Shown here one piece after another: positions 35,117-47,690 of a stretch of DNA of 64,000 nucleotides (position 1 is its first letter; each line of letters opens with the position of its first letter). The DNA is from Adiantum capillus-veneris (Eukaryota; Streptophyta; Polypodiopsida; Polypodiales; Pteridaceae). The stretch spans positions 72,136,381-72,200,380 of the forward strand of contig CM043957.1 in the NCBI GenBank assembly GCA_014529385.2, written 5' to 3'. Made by a program: the position numbers and the translations under genes. A model generated the notes under the pieces. The model did no database searches. It had not been told where the DNA came from and saw nothing but the letters and a program-made list of their open reading frames with translations.

Positions 35117-35950
35117 TGTTGGCGAATTCAGTACATGGTGTTTTGTGCATTTTTAACACTCTACTTTTTAAAAATTTTTTACTTATGGAAATGATACCCA
35201 ATGTCGAAATGGGGTGTGGTATTTCTTTTGTGGGTTTTTAATCTTGCTTTAGCAAGCACATGTATATGTAGTGCAAGTCACTAGTGTAACGCCAACTATC
35301 AGGTTTCCTTGGGTGTCTATAAGTGAGTTTTTTGAAGTGTCAGTTGTATATAATTAAAACTCATGTACAAACATAAAACCATTCAGCCAAATATCATAAT
35401 TTTTCAGATGTCGGGTTGTTGTGCCTCTTCCATGCTGGTTGATGTAGTTTTTTGCGCTCGACTAGCCTTGCCTACATGTAGTGGGGCCATGCAGCTTGCT
35501 ATTCATGCCAATTTTTCACATAGAGGTGTATAGATTTGAAATTTGTATTCTTAAGAAATTTTGTTACCAAAAATGTAGAGAGTTTTTTAGGCTTAAAATA
35601 ATCCCTTTTGCATTTGTGGTTTGGAAGATACAGTCTGTTTGCAGCCTGCAGGCAGTTTGGAGCATGTAAGTTGTGGAAGCTCTCTTGTTTGGTGGTGTGT
35701 CTACACTTCAAAATTGTGGTTTTGAAGAGTCATTTGGTGAAGGTGGAAGCTCTATTCCTAAATGCATTGGTTGGTATGTTCTATAAATTCATGCTAGGGT
35801 AGGGGCTTCCTAGTTTCCATGGTGGTTGTTTGGATGGCCATGTGCTTGTAAAACTCCTAGGAGATCACCCGTGGTGTTGATCTTGTGTCTTGAGTGCTAT
35901 TGGGAGACATTTCTATAGAGGTGTCCCTTGATTTTATTTTTCCAATTGTG
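35117..35950 (+). repeat. LTR (first copy of diverged direct repeat)
   Basis: Starts TGTTGGCG after the PPT. It is colinear with 37304-38175 over about 850 bp, including TTGCTTTAGCAA, ACTAGCCTTGCCTACATGTA and CTATTGGGAGACAT blocks, with substantial divergence. Interpreted as the 3' LTR of the decayed element to its left. Confidence 0.65.
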
Positions 35951-37303
35951 TTTTGGTGACCACCACATAAGAGTTTCTTCAAGTTACCTTGAATCTTGGT
36001 GGTTCATACATAGAAGTGTATCCATGGTCAAGATCAATGATACCTTGTTATTAAGGATGAATGATATGATGAATAAGTTGAAGCTAAGTAGGATAGAAGA
36101 GCTAGACATGCACTACATGAGGTTTTGATCTCTAAAGTAGATGCTAGAGGTTCTTGAGGATATGGTTTTGGATGCAAAGGAAGAGAAGTTCTTGTTCATT
36201 GTTGATACTCTTCCAGGATGTTTGGGCATTGAGGTTGCTTGCACTCACCTGTTGGTGTGCGGAGAATTTTTGACTTCTTGAAGCAAGGTAGATGGTTGAA
36301 AGATGTCAATCAGTCTTCTACTTCTTCATGGGTTTCACACAAGAGCTCTTCTATCACTAGTGATGATTGTAGCATTGATCATGAGGTTGAGTGAATGTAG
36401 AAGATAAGGTTTTGTCTATTGATTATGTAAATTTTATTGAGGAGTTGTAACAAAAATATTGTGAAAGAAAAGACCTTGGAGTGTACTGATGACAAAGACA
36501 ACAATGACGTAGTTGATTTGGTTTCTTATACTAATTCTTGTGAATATGAGGTCTTTCATACTTCTATGTATTTGGATCACATGCTTATCAGTTCTCCTAC
36601 TTGTGGTGCAGATGACATGCATGTTAAGATTATGGGTGACATTTTCTCTCCTTATGAGTTGACATGGTATTCTGATGACTTGTGGACATGTGGACCCATT
36701 TGGGATGTTGAGATTTGTGGTGTTGATGATTCTATTGGTGGCATTGAGTCTCCTACTAGTTATTCTTTTAATTGTGATCAAGAGGTTGGTTTGAGTAATG
36801 TGGATTGTAATGGTAATCTTTGATTGGTTCTTTGATGATCCACAAGTTGATATGTATGAGGAGATGAAATTCAATGTGTACCATGCAATGTCAAGGGTGA
36901 AAAAGATTAGGAAAAACTCACGTGACTGTGTGGATGCTACAGAGGATTATAACTTGGAAAGTTGGCACAACCATGATGACATGGATATAGTGGATGTTTT
37001 GTCTTGGCCTATTGTGAGTGATACATTTCATGGTGGTGAGAATGTTGATCCATGGTCTTTTGGTTTGTATGACGTGAATGCTAATGGTTGAAACTCACTA
37101 GCGATTGATGAGATTGTCCGTGTGACTTTGAAGGATTCCCTTTTGTGTCCACTAAGGATGCAAAAGATAATACTTTCCCACTTGATTTTGGTGAGGCTAT
37201 ATAGTGCTGGTGTGTTTGTACATGTTGTATCTTTGTACGTAAGGTTGTGCATTGTCTACTAATGAGTGTGAATACTCTAGCAGACTCAGGGTTTGGCAAA
37301 CTA
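35951..37303 (+). other. Sequence between two LTR-like repeats
   Basis: Contains two acidic plus-strand frames, 36437-36823 (EYEVFHTSMYLDHM, GVDDSIGGIESP) and 36798-37091 (DDPQVDMYEEMKFNVYHAMS, SFGLYDVNANG). They overlap and may be one protein with a frameshift. No domain recognised and no RT or integrase present. Either the interior of a small non-autonomous element or unrelated sequence. Confidence 0.4.
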
Positions 37304-38175
37304 TGTTGCCACATTTTGAACACCCTTTTTTGTAAATTTGTACATATTGACATGATTCCCAATCTCAAAATGGTGTGTGGGATTTTTTTTTGTGGGTTTT
37401 TAAGCTTGCTTTAGCAATCACATTTACATGCAATGCAAGTTGCTGATATAGCGCAACTGTCAGGTTGCCTTGGATGCCCCGTAAGTGAGCTTTTTGAAGT
37501 GTCACTTGTATATAACTAAAACTCGTGTACAAATATGAAAAAATTCAATCAAATGTTAAAAAAACTCAGATCTTGGGTCATTGTGCCTTGTCTATGCTTT
37601 TGGATGCAATTTTTTGCCCTGGACTAGCCTTGCCTACATGTAATCGGTCCATGGCAACTTGCTATTTGTGCCAATTTTTCAGATAGAGGTTTATAGATTT
37701 GAAAATTTTCACCTTTAAAATATTTTTTGCAAAAAATTCAGAGAATTTTTTAGGTTTGAAAGAAACCCCTTTTGGATTTGTGGTTTAGGAGATGCAGTCT
37801 ATTTCCTGCACGTTAGAAGATATGGCAGCCTCCAAGCAGTTTGGAGTATGGTAGGTTGGGGAAGCTCTCTTGTTTGGTAGTGTGTCTACACTTCAAATTT
37901 GTGGTTTTTAAGAGTTGTTTGGTGAAGGTGGAATCTATATTCCTCAAGTGCATTGGTTGATGTGTGCTGTAAATCCATGATAGGGTAGGTGCTTCCTAGT
38001 TTCAATGGTTGTATTTTGGATGGGCATGTGCTTGTAAATTCCCAAGAGATCACTTGTCCTTGAGTTGTGATTTTTTTGCGGTTCTTTTGATGCCATGCGT
38101 GGGGCAGATCTTGTGTCTTGAGCGCTATTGGGAGACATTGCGATAAAGGTGCCACTTGATTTTGTTTTCCCAACA
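37304..38175 (+). repeat. LTR-like second copy
   Basis: TGTTGCCA to TTTCCCAACA (872 bp), diverged copy of 35117-35950. It lacks a clear PPT before it, and the flanks show no obvious target duplication. Confidence 0.6.
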
Positions 38176-39800
38176 ACGGGCACCCACCTAGTCAAGCATC
38201 ACATTTTTAATAAATTTGTACTCTATTATTTCTCCAAGCTAGGGTAGCTAAAAGAAAGAAATAATGTATACTCTATTATTTTTAATGAATGTGTACTCTA
38301 TTATTTTTTTGAGATAATGTAACTACACTGTGTGTAAATTTTGATTCCAGAGTAGCAGGTCGATTCCCTAAGTTGTAATTCTCTCATGTTATGTATAAAG
38401 GGCCCATGTGAGCCAACCACTAGTCATTTAGAGAGCCCTAGGTATAAAAGTCAATAATTTTAATATGAAAAGAGGCTTATTTTTTGAAGAGAAAAGAGCT
38501 CTATTGCACATACGGTCAAGCGTCTTCTTATCTTGTGATTGGGTTATCCAATTTCAATTTTAAAATTGCATTGTGTTCCTCTTCCCATGCTTTTTTATTC
38601 AAGTGTAGGCATTTTTAGTTTTGTTGTGGTTCATGACTACTCGTCTACGAGCCTAATCTTCGTATTTGAGTGCTTAAATCACTATTCTTTGATATTTTGA
38701 CCAGAGGGGAGTGTTATTATACCTTAGGACAACCTATTTGGGCTATTTTGTTACAGTTTTGACCATAGGAGAGTGTTATTAGACTGTGCTTACCAGGAAA
38801 GTACTGTGGACCTCTAGCTATGAGAGTTTTTGAGGGGATAGAAAATGACGCATCACTTGCTTTCATGTCAAGTTCACCAAAAATATGTCAAGAAGTTGGC
38901 GTGCTTACTAGGAAGGTACCGGATCTCTAGCTGTGAGAGTTTGTGAGGAGATAATTCACTTGATATAATTTCGTATTTGGTGATGAATATTTAAAGTGCA
39001 ACCATAAAATTCTCTCTCCCACACACTCATGTACACACAAAGCCCTCAAGATAAGACAAAGATGAAAACATCAAGGCTTTGATCATGTCTAATCAAGGGT
39101 AATATAAGAGGATTTAGTGATGCATTTATAATGGCAAGCCTTTATTGACCAGACAAACCCCAAATTGTTCTTTAGAAATGCAGATTTGTGCTCAGAATGA
39201 TGTATACATTATGCCTAGAGATTGGAATGAGTTGTGTATATAAGTCTTCTTGGTTCATGAAAATTCAAGCAAGAATCACCCCCTAGAGTGAAATAAATAT
39301 GGGCACATCATATGAAATAGAATAATCTAGGAGCAGTAGAATAATCGAGCATGGAGAAAGAAGAATTTTGCATCTCTTAGTCTTTTGGGTCCAAAAAGAA
39401 GTACAGTTCTTTGTTGGAAGTGAATTTTATGACTTATGCACACCTTAATCCTAAGAGATCACACAAATTGAAAACGGGGAAATTTTTCTTTATGTGGGTT
39501 ATTCAATTAAGATGATATATAAAGAAAAGGATCTAGTTATAGATGGTAACTAGGATATGAGGAAGATAGAGATAGAGATACAAATATATATAGAGATAGA
39601 GATTTATTTACAGAGGAAGATATATGGAGAGAGGGAACAACAAAGAAATGTAAATATTTATGCCTTACACATAACACCCGCAAGTATGTTGTTGATTTGT
39701 TGAAGAAGAAAGCAAGCAGTAGCCTTCGATAGCTTCTTGGGACAACCAAAGTCCTTTATTGATGAGTGGAAGATGTGTACAATGGATAATCACAAGCTTA
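38176..39800. other. No gene recognised; short direct repeats
   Basis: AT-rich. GACC-A-AGG-GAGTGTTATTA occurs at 38700 and 38761, and a ~55-bp block (TGCTTAC-AGGAA-GTAC to GAGAGTTT-TGAGG-GATA) occurs near 38788 and 38908. (GATA)-rich DNA lies near 39560-39610. No coding. Confidence 0.5.
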
Positions 39801-40099
39801 TTAAAATATGTTAGTACTTAATAATTTAGCTAGAACTTCCCCAAGGCATACATAAAAGTCAGGGTCCTCCCTATGTTTCACTCCCTCCCACTTGAATCAC
39901 TCCATTCACTGTTAGCGGCTGGACACACCCTACGGAAAATGACTGCTCGGCGGAATATTATTTTTTGTAATTATTCATTCATTGAGAAAAACCGACATTT
40001 CACCTTTGTAAATATTGGGGCTTACAGAAGTTTCCAGATTGTATCCCATTTTTGACATTTAGATTGAGTAGATGGTTAAAATTGGAACATTAGGGTTTG

Positions 40100-40841
40100 A
40101 GATTGTAAGGTATTTATACCACTTTTTGACCTTAATGAAAAAAACCTTTGTCATTAAAAAAAAAGAACTGTGTGTGAGTGAGCGTACTGCGTACGAGAGA
40201 GAGAGAGTGAGAGTCTCATCTTGATGCTACGTGCGCACCGGTGGTTGGAATCGAGTGCGGAGAAGTGTAGCGTGTTACCCAGGACGAGAGCTATGCGCGA
40301 ATACCTACATTGCGGGCGTGCAGTCTAGTTTTGCGAGCTTGACCTATGAGCTTCATCTGGTGATTCGGTGAGCATACGTTATCCGTTTTTGCATTTCAAC
40401 ATATCCACGCATTCACATTGAGTAGAGCTACACATTAGGTACTTTAGTTTTTGGAAACGACGACCTGCAAATTTTGGCGAGACATCCTACGTGATTTTGC
40501 ACCAGGTGTTTAGGGTTGGGATTTTCGTTCACCGACCTTAGGGAGAGTGACCTATTGGTGTTAGTAGGGTCTTCTTCAAGTTCTGTGGCATTTTGAGAAT
40601 GTTTGATGGGTATTCGGATCTTGGAAGCGTTGTAGAAAATCTCCTCTTAAGCACTCTTGAAGGCTGTAGCTTAGACATTGGGTAGAGACATCTGTAGGAA
40701 TTAGTCGAAAGTCGGTCGAGTGTAGATTGACACCCTATGATTGCTTCCACGCGCATGCGGGCCGAGCTTCGTCCTTAGCTGACAAATCTTGTTAAGTGAG
40801 TTCTCGCTGTGCTGACGTCCGTCGCGGCGTATCCGCCAACA
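40100..40841 (+). mobile_element. 5' LTR (3' part) of Tat-like gypsy element
   Basis: Noncoding DNA ending ATCCGCCAACA at 40841, immediately before the PBS. A TATTTATA box lies near 40111-40118. The LTR start was not found and no second copy is visible in the window, so the left coordinate is nominal. Confidence 0.5.
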
Positions 40842-40842
40842 T

Positions 40843-40860
40843 TGGCGCCGCTGTCGGGGA
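40843..40860 (+). other. PBS resembling tRNA-Asp type
   Basis: TGGCGCCGCTGTCGGGGA follows the LTR end by one base. It matches the plant Tat/Athila PBS (TGGCGCCGTTGCCGGGGA, complementary to tRNA-Asp) except for two mismatches. Confidence 0.82.
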
Positions 40861-42643
40861 CGAAAACCCTAGGTAGGTGACCGAGACTAGTCCTTGAGAA
40901 TAGGGATTCTCTGGCTCGCTAGAGTCTCGTTTTACATTTAGATAGGATCAGAGGGTGGAGGACTCTCTAGGTCTTAGAGGGAGTCTAGGGAGCATGTGTC
41001 TGGCCTAGATCCTTCGACTTAGGTAGACTTAGATAGTTTTTAGGCATTAGGTGAGTTGTGGTGTAGAGAGTAGGAGTTGGAGTGGTAGAAGCGGTGAAAG
41101 GAGAGCTTGAGAGTCCGGAGAGGCCAGGAAGCAACCGAAACACCAATATCACCATTTCACATGATGAGTAGCAGTAGGGTAAGTAGGACATCACGATTCA
41201 TGATCTAGAGCACTTCATGCATGTTATACTTGCTGTTAGGTTCATCACAAGGTTGTAAAAGACGCAAAAGAGTGTTTGAAAGATAAAATGAAGTTCAAAA
41301 GTTGTTGTGAGTGTTTCTGATAGAGCTGCAAAGCATCATGAGCATTTTTGTCAGAAAAAAAAAAATTTAAGCCAGGAGACATTCTACACGTAGGATGTCT
41401 AGAGGCTGATCTGGTGGGAATTTTGAAATTTTGAGTTGACCAGTGTGTTCAGAAGGTACGTTTTACCCTATTTTCACATGGAAAGTGAAAATTTGACCAT
41501 ATCTTGATAGGATAGGGCCAAATATACAGAAATTGCTAGACATCCTACCCAAATTGTGCCAAGGCATTATTTTAAGACCAAAACCATAGGGTGGCTGCAT
41601 AAGCATGATCTGCATGATTTATTGAGTGCCTGAGAAGGGTTTCATCTCAATTGGGTGAGAAAATTGGGTTCTAAGTAGACTTTAGTATCTGTGACTGAAA
41701 AGGGCTAGAATAGCTAAAATTGGGGTCTTTTGAAATCAAAACCAAAATCTAAGCATAACACTGGGTTGCTGACATCAAGGGGAAGCTGTGGCTCAAGTTT
41801 GGGGTCAACCAGGCCAAAAAGACATCCTATGCGTAGGATGTGTTATGTGTGATTTGGCATTCCAAACCCAAATTTGAGCATACCAAAGTGATCAGCACCT
41901 CAAAAGGAGTCTGTGCTTTGCATTTGAAGCCATTTTGAGCAGTTAGACATGCTACATGTAGAATGTTTAATGCATGAAATTGAAGCTAGAAACTGACTGT
42001 AGGCATAGCAGGGTGTTGTATAGCCTGAGGCAAGCCTCCTAGTCAATTTTGGTCCAAATTGGAGTTGATTTGACTGGACAAACCAACATTAGGCTACTGA
42101 AACATATTTTTGATCCATTGACCAGCTTATAGGTGTCCAAATCAAAAAGTAAAAACAGCTGTGGACTCAGCACATCAAGGGGAGTCTATAGTGCAAAAAC
42201 CAAGCAAAACAGAGCAGGAGACATCCTACACGTAGGATGTCTTCTGGGGCTTAGGGAAGTGAAAAACTGACTGAGGACATACAGTGATGTTCCAATTGAC
42301 TTAAGAGTTCCAGAACTTCTTTCAGAAGTGAATTTGGACCTTGATTGACCTTTTGACAGAGCAAAGATGGAGACTTTTCAAGTAAATTGACCAACATCCG
42401 AGGGAAGTACAGTTCCAGATTAGCAGACCTAATCCAGAACATCAGAAGTGTATAAATACAGTAGTGGTTGAGGTTAACCCTCCATTTATACCAATCATTA
42501 CTAAAACCACCTCTAGCGGTTAAATGCTTTGATTCGATTGCTGAAATTAAACGCTTGTGTACAGGTATATTCAGCTGCAAAGCAGAAGTTGTGCGAAAAC
42601 TATTCCTTTGCTAGGTGAGTGGTTGGATTTGTGTTAAGTTTCA
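40861..42643 (+). other. Long retroelement leader with repeated palindromes
   Basis: About 1.8 kb between PBS and first ORF with no coding. It contains four inverted-repeat units built on GACATCCTAC / GTAGGATGTC arms at 41378-41399, 41821-41842, 41946-41967 and 42220-42241, plus half sites near 41543 and 40480. Possible roles include RNA dimerisation or packaging hairpins; unproven. Confidence 0.65.
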
Positions 42644-43533
42644 TTGCTAAGTTTGATGAATCTAAGATCAGGAAGACACATTGTTAGAGACCAAAAGGTG
42701 GCATGTGACCAAGGTAGCTTAGTATCCACCAAGGAGAGTGTAACTCAGGCAAGGCTAGATCCACTAGAACCGATTATTGAGGAGGGTAGTGATACTGACA
42801 CTTCATCCGATAAGTCGTTCTTCATGATGGGTAGTCGATAGCCAGGAGGTTTCACCTATGAGGGACCAATGCCAGGAGGAAGCACCTCCCTAAATCCTTT
42901 GAATGATTCCAAGTTCACTATAATATTCTTAGAAGGAACAAACTCAAGGGGAGCCCTAGTTTATTTTGACTATCGAGGACGCAAGTGTATTTTATTGAAG
43001 AAAGACCTGCTCAGAGACTAGAAATAATTCGAGTCTGTGATGATGGAGATAGATTCAGAGACGAAAAGGGGAACCACTATCTGATAGTTAGTAACCCTGA
43101 GGATTACAATAGATATGAAGATAACGTGGAGAAAGGAAAAATGGTTTCAGAAACTCAAGAACCGCCTCCAAACATTGATCGACATGGAGCACTTTTTATG
43201 TATGATAAGAAAACAACCAGGGTCTCAACTTATAATGAGAATGTGGGGATTTACAAGCATGAGAGCGAGGGAATAGTCTCTTACTTCTGTTGCAAAGAAC
43301 CCTACCCAAACGAATTAAGCAAAGACAAGATTCTTTACTTATTCTCTTATGAAATTGCTATGGGGAAGGATATTGTTTTTGTTGATAGGTACGGGCAAGA
43401 ATACACACGTATTCTCCCAGAGGAGGTAGAAAAGGCAACAGTTCTAGAAGTATCAACATATGCCCCCGAAGACGTGCCAAGGGTTTACCACACCCCTAGC
43501 AAATCGACAAATCCCTTCTCAGAAGATTATGAC
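42644..43533 (+). CDS. Unknown retroelement ORFs upstream of gag position (fragmented)
   Basis: Two frames separated by a stop and frame change: 42644-42841 (MNLRSGRHIVRDQKVACDQG) and 42985-43533 (FIEERPAQRLEIIRVCDDGD, YFCCKEPYPNELSKDKILYL, DIVFVDRYGQEYTRILPEEV). No domain is recognised. A similar layout (YESFAQ, YLDELGRRYRYLSIGG) occurs in the minus-strand element at about 47.6 kb; homology is only suggested. The second frame runs straight into the LTR of the inserted minus-strand element at 43534, so its natural C-terminus is missing. Confidence 0.45.
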
Positions 43534-44370
43534 TGTTGGCGGTCGTAGCATAGAGCTCAACCCACCGACATAATGTCAATCCGGTGGATCGGAACCCGGC
43601 TAGTGCATGGAGGCGTGGATGCACCAAATGTGATAGCTTGAGGACTCTAGGAAGAGGGGAAAAGCATGGGAATAGAAGAGGGAAAGCTCGGGAAGCTAGA
43701 TCTACACACACACACACACACTCAACCTACACTCTAACTCTCTACACATGAGGACATTGATGCTTCCCTTGCTCTCATCTCAAGCACACACACTCTAATC
43801 ACACATTAAGCACACACACAGAAGCCTAATTAGATCAATGCATGCAACGCACGTACACACACACACACACACACACTCTAATCTAGCACACATGTGAATC
43901 TAGAATGCTCCAACAAGAGGGAAACTTGAGAGAGAAGAGGAGATTAAGACTTAATCAAGCAACAACAACACACATAAGCATGAAAGACAAGAGCAAGTAG
44001 AGAGATTTAGCTTCCATTAACCCCAAAAATCGGCTACATGTGTATGAGGAAGCTCCAAGCTCCATAACCACTCCTCTTCTTCTTCTCCACACTCACCTCA
44101 CACTCTCTTGAGCTCTCTTTGCTCTCCAAGAGTTGGCTCTTCTAAGAATGCCCTTTCACATCTTGTGAATTGAGTTATATACAAAGAGCTTCTAAAAATG
44201 GGCGGCCGGCCAAAACTGTAAATGCATGTAATAGGCATCTAGGCTCATCTACTCATAGACGTACAAAGTGGAACTCAAGTAGAGCCCATAGATACAAAGA
44301 ATATGTGTATACACATATATGTACACACCAATGAAGCACAATGCATGTCATTGGCGCTAGTCTGTCAACA
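43534..44370 (-). repeat. 3' LTR of inserted minus-strand element
   Basis: 837 bp: TGTTGGCGG to CTGTCAACA in plus orientation (minus strand begins TGTTGACAG and ends CGCCAACA). A PPT adjoins it on the right. It contains (CA)n runs near 43706 and 43855. Confidence 0.75.
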
Positions 44371-44877
44371 CTCTCCCCTTCCTAATTTTGCGCACGTCCT
44401 CGGGCGCCCGTAAGAGTCGTCAGAGGGGTGATGAATGTGGTTGCACAAAAGATAATTTCATTAAGGTGCATGCTAGTCCAACATAAGAGTGAGAGTGCAT
44501 AATAAAAGAGAAGCAATGAATAGCAGCAACTACATTAGAGTTTGCAAAGCAAGCATAGCAATTGTAAGGTACATTAGATGGTCAAGTGTAGGCATTTCAT
44601 TAAAGTCCAAGCTTATTGGAAGTAATGCATGAGTTAGCAAAAGGTGTCCGAGTTTTAATCTAAGGTCTCAACTATGCCAAGTCTAAGAAGTGAAATTAGC
44701 ATGCTTAATAAGAAACAAACATCTAAGTGGCACTAGAGCTAGGCTTGGGCACTTTTCAAGTAGTAAACAAATATGAGAATCTTTGAATTTCAAGTGGAAG
44801 AGGCTTCATTTGCCTTTTGATTTTATGCAAACATAGGAATTTAAAGCACATGGCGACCATCCAAGAGTGAGACAAGC
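44224..44877. repeat. 655-bp direct repeat, left copy
   Basis: Nearly identical (about a dozen differences by eye) to 55109-55763. It spans the last ~147 bp of the LTR, the PPT and ~495 bp of adjacent interior. Confidence 0.92.
44371..44382 (-). other. Polypurine tract of minus-strand element
   Basis: The minus strand reads GGAAGGGGAGAG directly before TGTTGACA. Confidence 0.75.
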
Positions 44878-45875
44878 ATCGGCCTTGGTTCCTTGTATGA
44901 CTAGAGGGCCTTCTCCAAGAGTCTACTAGTTCACTCAAGGCATGGCTACCCCCTAACAATCCAAGGCATTGGTTTAGGGCCTTGACCAAGCGAGCCAAGG
45001 TGATTCCCCTCGCTTGCCAAAGACCACTAAGGCGATAGGCCGTACACATAAACATAGACTTTATTTTTCATTTGGTAGCCCTTTGTTTTGGCATTTTTTT
45101 GGTTGGATTTCTCTTCCAAAGTGTATGATGCAATCTCATAAAGTGTAACCAAATGAAACAAGCTTTCACATAGAACTAGCACACCTAAATGCTTGTCAAT
45201 CATTAAGTAGAAATTTCAAAACCTAGAGCTAGCAATGTCATGAACTAGGATTAACACAAGGTCACAAATGCATACCGAGGATTACTAAAAATAAGGTCAA
45301 ACTTAAATTAATGACTTGCACCAAAACACATAGATGGAAACTTGCAAAAGCTAGCCTAGCTTGCAAAAACTCATGTGGTTGTGCACTTTATGCACATCAA
45401 GGAAAATGTAGTGATAAGAGGAGAAAGAGGAATCATGGAAAAAGTACACCTGTAATGGGGTGGATCCTCATATCCGGATGTGACGATAGACCCCAATAGC
45501 AATGGAGATGGCCCACCAAATGCAGATTGCCGGGAGTAAATGTCAAGCTAGTCCGCATGCTTCTTTTTCCTGCACAAAAGTAAGACACAAAGCACAATAG
45601 CTTGAGGGGAATATCAACAGGAAAAGAAGCAATAGTGAAAACAAAATAAAAGTCCTAAACTAAGGTCTGAAAACCTAGATATCCAGAGGGGAAAACCCAG
45701 TGGGAAAAAGTGCCTTTGGTATATGCGCATGTGTCTAGCGCACCATGATCAATCGATACAAATCAAAGTCGCGTGCGACTAGAACGAATAAGAGAACCCT
45801 CTCCAAATAAAAGGATAGCTCTCTGTCTAATGGTCAAAGGCTGGCTAGCACCTAGATCTATACATGTGGTCTCCG
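44878..45875 (-). other. 3' noncoding interior of minus-strand element
   Basis: About 1 kb without a convincing frame, between the last tail ORF and the PPT. Confidence 0.5.
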
Positions 45876-47276
45876 CTAAAGGGAAAATATCATGTTAGGG
45901 ATGACATCAACCTCTATGTCACTGGTCATAGGTCTCTGAAGCTCATGTATCACTAGTACACTCCTACATAGCTCTATGTCTCTATGATGGTCAATAGAAA
46001 TCTGACTTGAGCTAGTGCTAGGGTCTACGTGTGATAAACTAGGGGGAAGGCTCTTCGATAGCCAGATCTGCAATGCTCGCGCTCTCATAGGGATATTGGT
46101 ATGAGCTCGTCTAGCATGTCTGTGTGTGCATCTATCTCTAGGACATGCTCGCTGCTGTGGAGGGGATGGCCTCTCTATGGGCCGTCTCGTCTCTCGACAT
46201 CTAGCTCGTAGAGGTCTCGTGCTAGGGTATGATCGTGTATGCACCGGGTATGCTACCACTCGTGGCCTAGGTACCCAAACATGTCTTTGTCCCTTGAAAT
46301 AGTCATGTGCCTCAAGTGACCGTCTAGATGTGAGCCAACCATGTGAAAGTCCGTCATCGGTCATATGGCTCTCTATAAACACAATCGTGTCGTTACAAGG
46401 CACAGATCTAGCGCGTATCTTGGTACGAGGAACATAGACCTGTCAAAGGGTCTGGGAAGCTCTACGAGGAAAACTACGTGCGTGATCTATCATGGGTCGC
46501 TCCTCGGTGGCACTACTTGTCACTGCGGAACCACTGTCTAGAGAAGGCTCTACACATGGCTGGGATGCCTGTGTACGTGGTCTCCAAACAAGTCTAGTAG
46601 GCGGTCTCGTATCCCTACATCGTGTGTCAGTAGAGGTCACTCTAGTCCGTGTACGTCTAGGTATCTGTGGTGTAACCTCTATCGGCGTGGTGTCTCGAAC
46701 GTGGTCTCTAGGAACCTGATCTAGCAATATACGGCTCGTGGCTGGTCTCCACTCAATCGGGTGATATGATCATGAATCGGCACTCGTAGATGGCACTAAG
46801 GCGGCATCTACCTGGGGTGGCTGCTCTCTCGATGGCTCACAGACTGTGGCACCACTATGCATGCTAGAAGTGTGGGACATCGATGCTATCGGCTCTGCGG
46901 TCTCTCTCGTAGAAGGAGCGACTCTCGCATATGGCTCTGGCTCGACAGATATCTCTAAGGGCCACTGTGAGGTCGGCAAATCTAAACAAGGATGCTCATA
47001 GGTAGCCATGAACTGCATAATGGTCTCATCTGTGTCTAGGCCAGGGTCACTCAATGTGCGACTCTGTGAGGTCTCTTGCTGCACGTTGGAAGTCTTGTGG
47101 ACGAGAGCGGCATGTGGTGTAGGCTCCCTAACAATGCTCTGAGTAGTCTCTAGTCTCGGGGGCTCTACCTGTGGCAGGCTAAGTGTTGGAGATATCTCTC
47201 GTGGAACACTCCTCAGAGGCTCTCGTGTAGGCTCAAGCATAGGTGTGTCCTGAGCAGCTCTCTCTTGTGCGGTCAC
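45876..47276 (-). pseudogene. Arg/Pro/Ser-rich tail region with W/Y-V-P-R motifs
   Basis: Minus-strand frames 47276-46770, 46727-46443 and 46403-45876, all rich in Arg, Pro, Ser and Thr. Motifs recur: IEWRPAT near 46750, LVWRPRT near 46590, QVYVPRT near 46430 and HVWVPRP near 46270. Their place before the PPT and LTR matches the W-x-P-K tail of the plus-strand gypsy elements, so I infer a related accessory region. No enzyme domain. Confidence 0.5.
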
Positions 47277-47333
47277 TTGCTCGTCAAGATAGGCGTCATC
47301 CTCATTGGACCTCTCCCAAGGTGGTAAAATACG

Positions 47334-47690
47334 TCACAACAAAGGAGGCCTAGGTGGTGGTGTGACTGGAGGACTCGGAGCTCTCGGTAACCGTGGAGCT
47401 AGCATGGCCGTCGTGGGTAAACATAAGTCGTGATGCCTAAGTCGAAGGGAGTAGGGTAGACCTATAGTCAAAATGTACACTGCGTGGCCGGTATCCCTAT
47501 AAACTCGCTCACATGGATCTCCTATCAAGTGTGCAAGAAAGTGTGTTGAAGGATCTCTCGATCCACCAATCGACAAGTATCTGTATCTACGACCGAGCTC
47601 GTCTAGATAGGTCATGGTTTGCGCAAAACTCTCATACTGGATCCATTGGAGAGCATTTCATGCCATACATGCCATGCCCTCCTTCCGTTA
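47334..47690 (-). pseudogene. Unknown retroelement ORF piece
   Basis: A minus-strand frame (WIQYESFAQTMTYLDELGRR, YRYLSIGGSRDPSTHFLAHL, DTGHAVYILTIGLPYS) ending in a proline-rich tail. No domain recognised; it may be the same kind of protein as 42985-43533. Confidence 0.35.

Noticed and set aside
36434-36874. Minus-strand Ile/Thr/Asn-rich frame
   Set aside because: Antisense shadow of the acidic plus-strand frame at 36437-36823.
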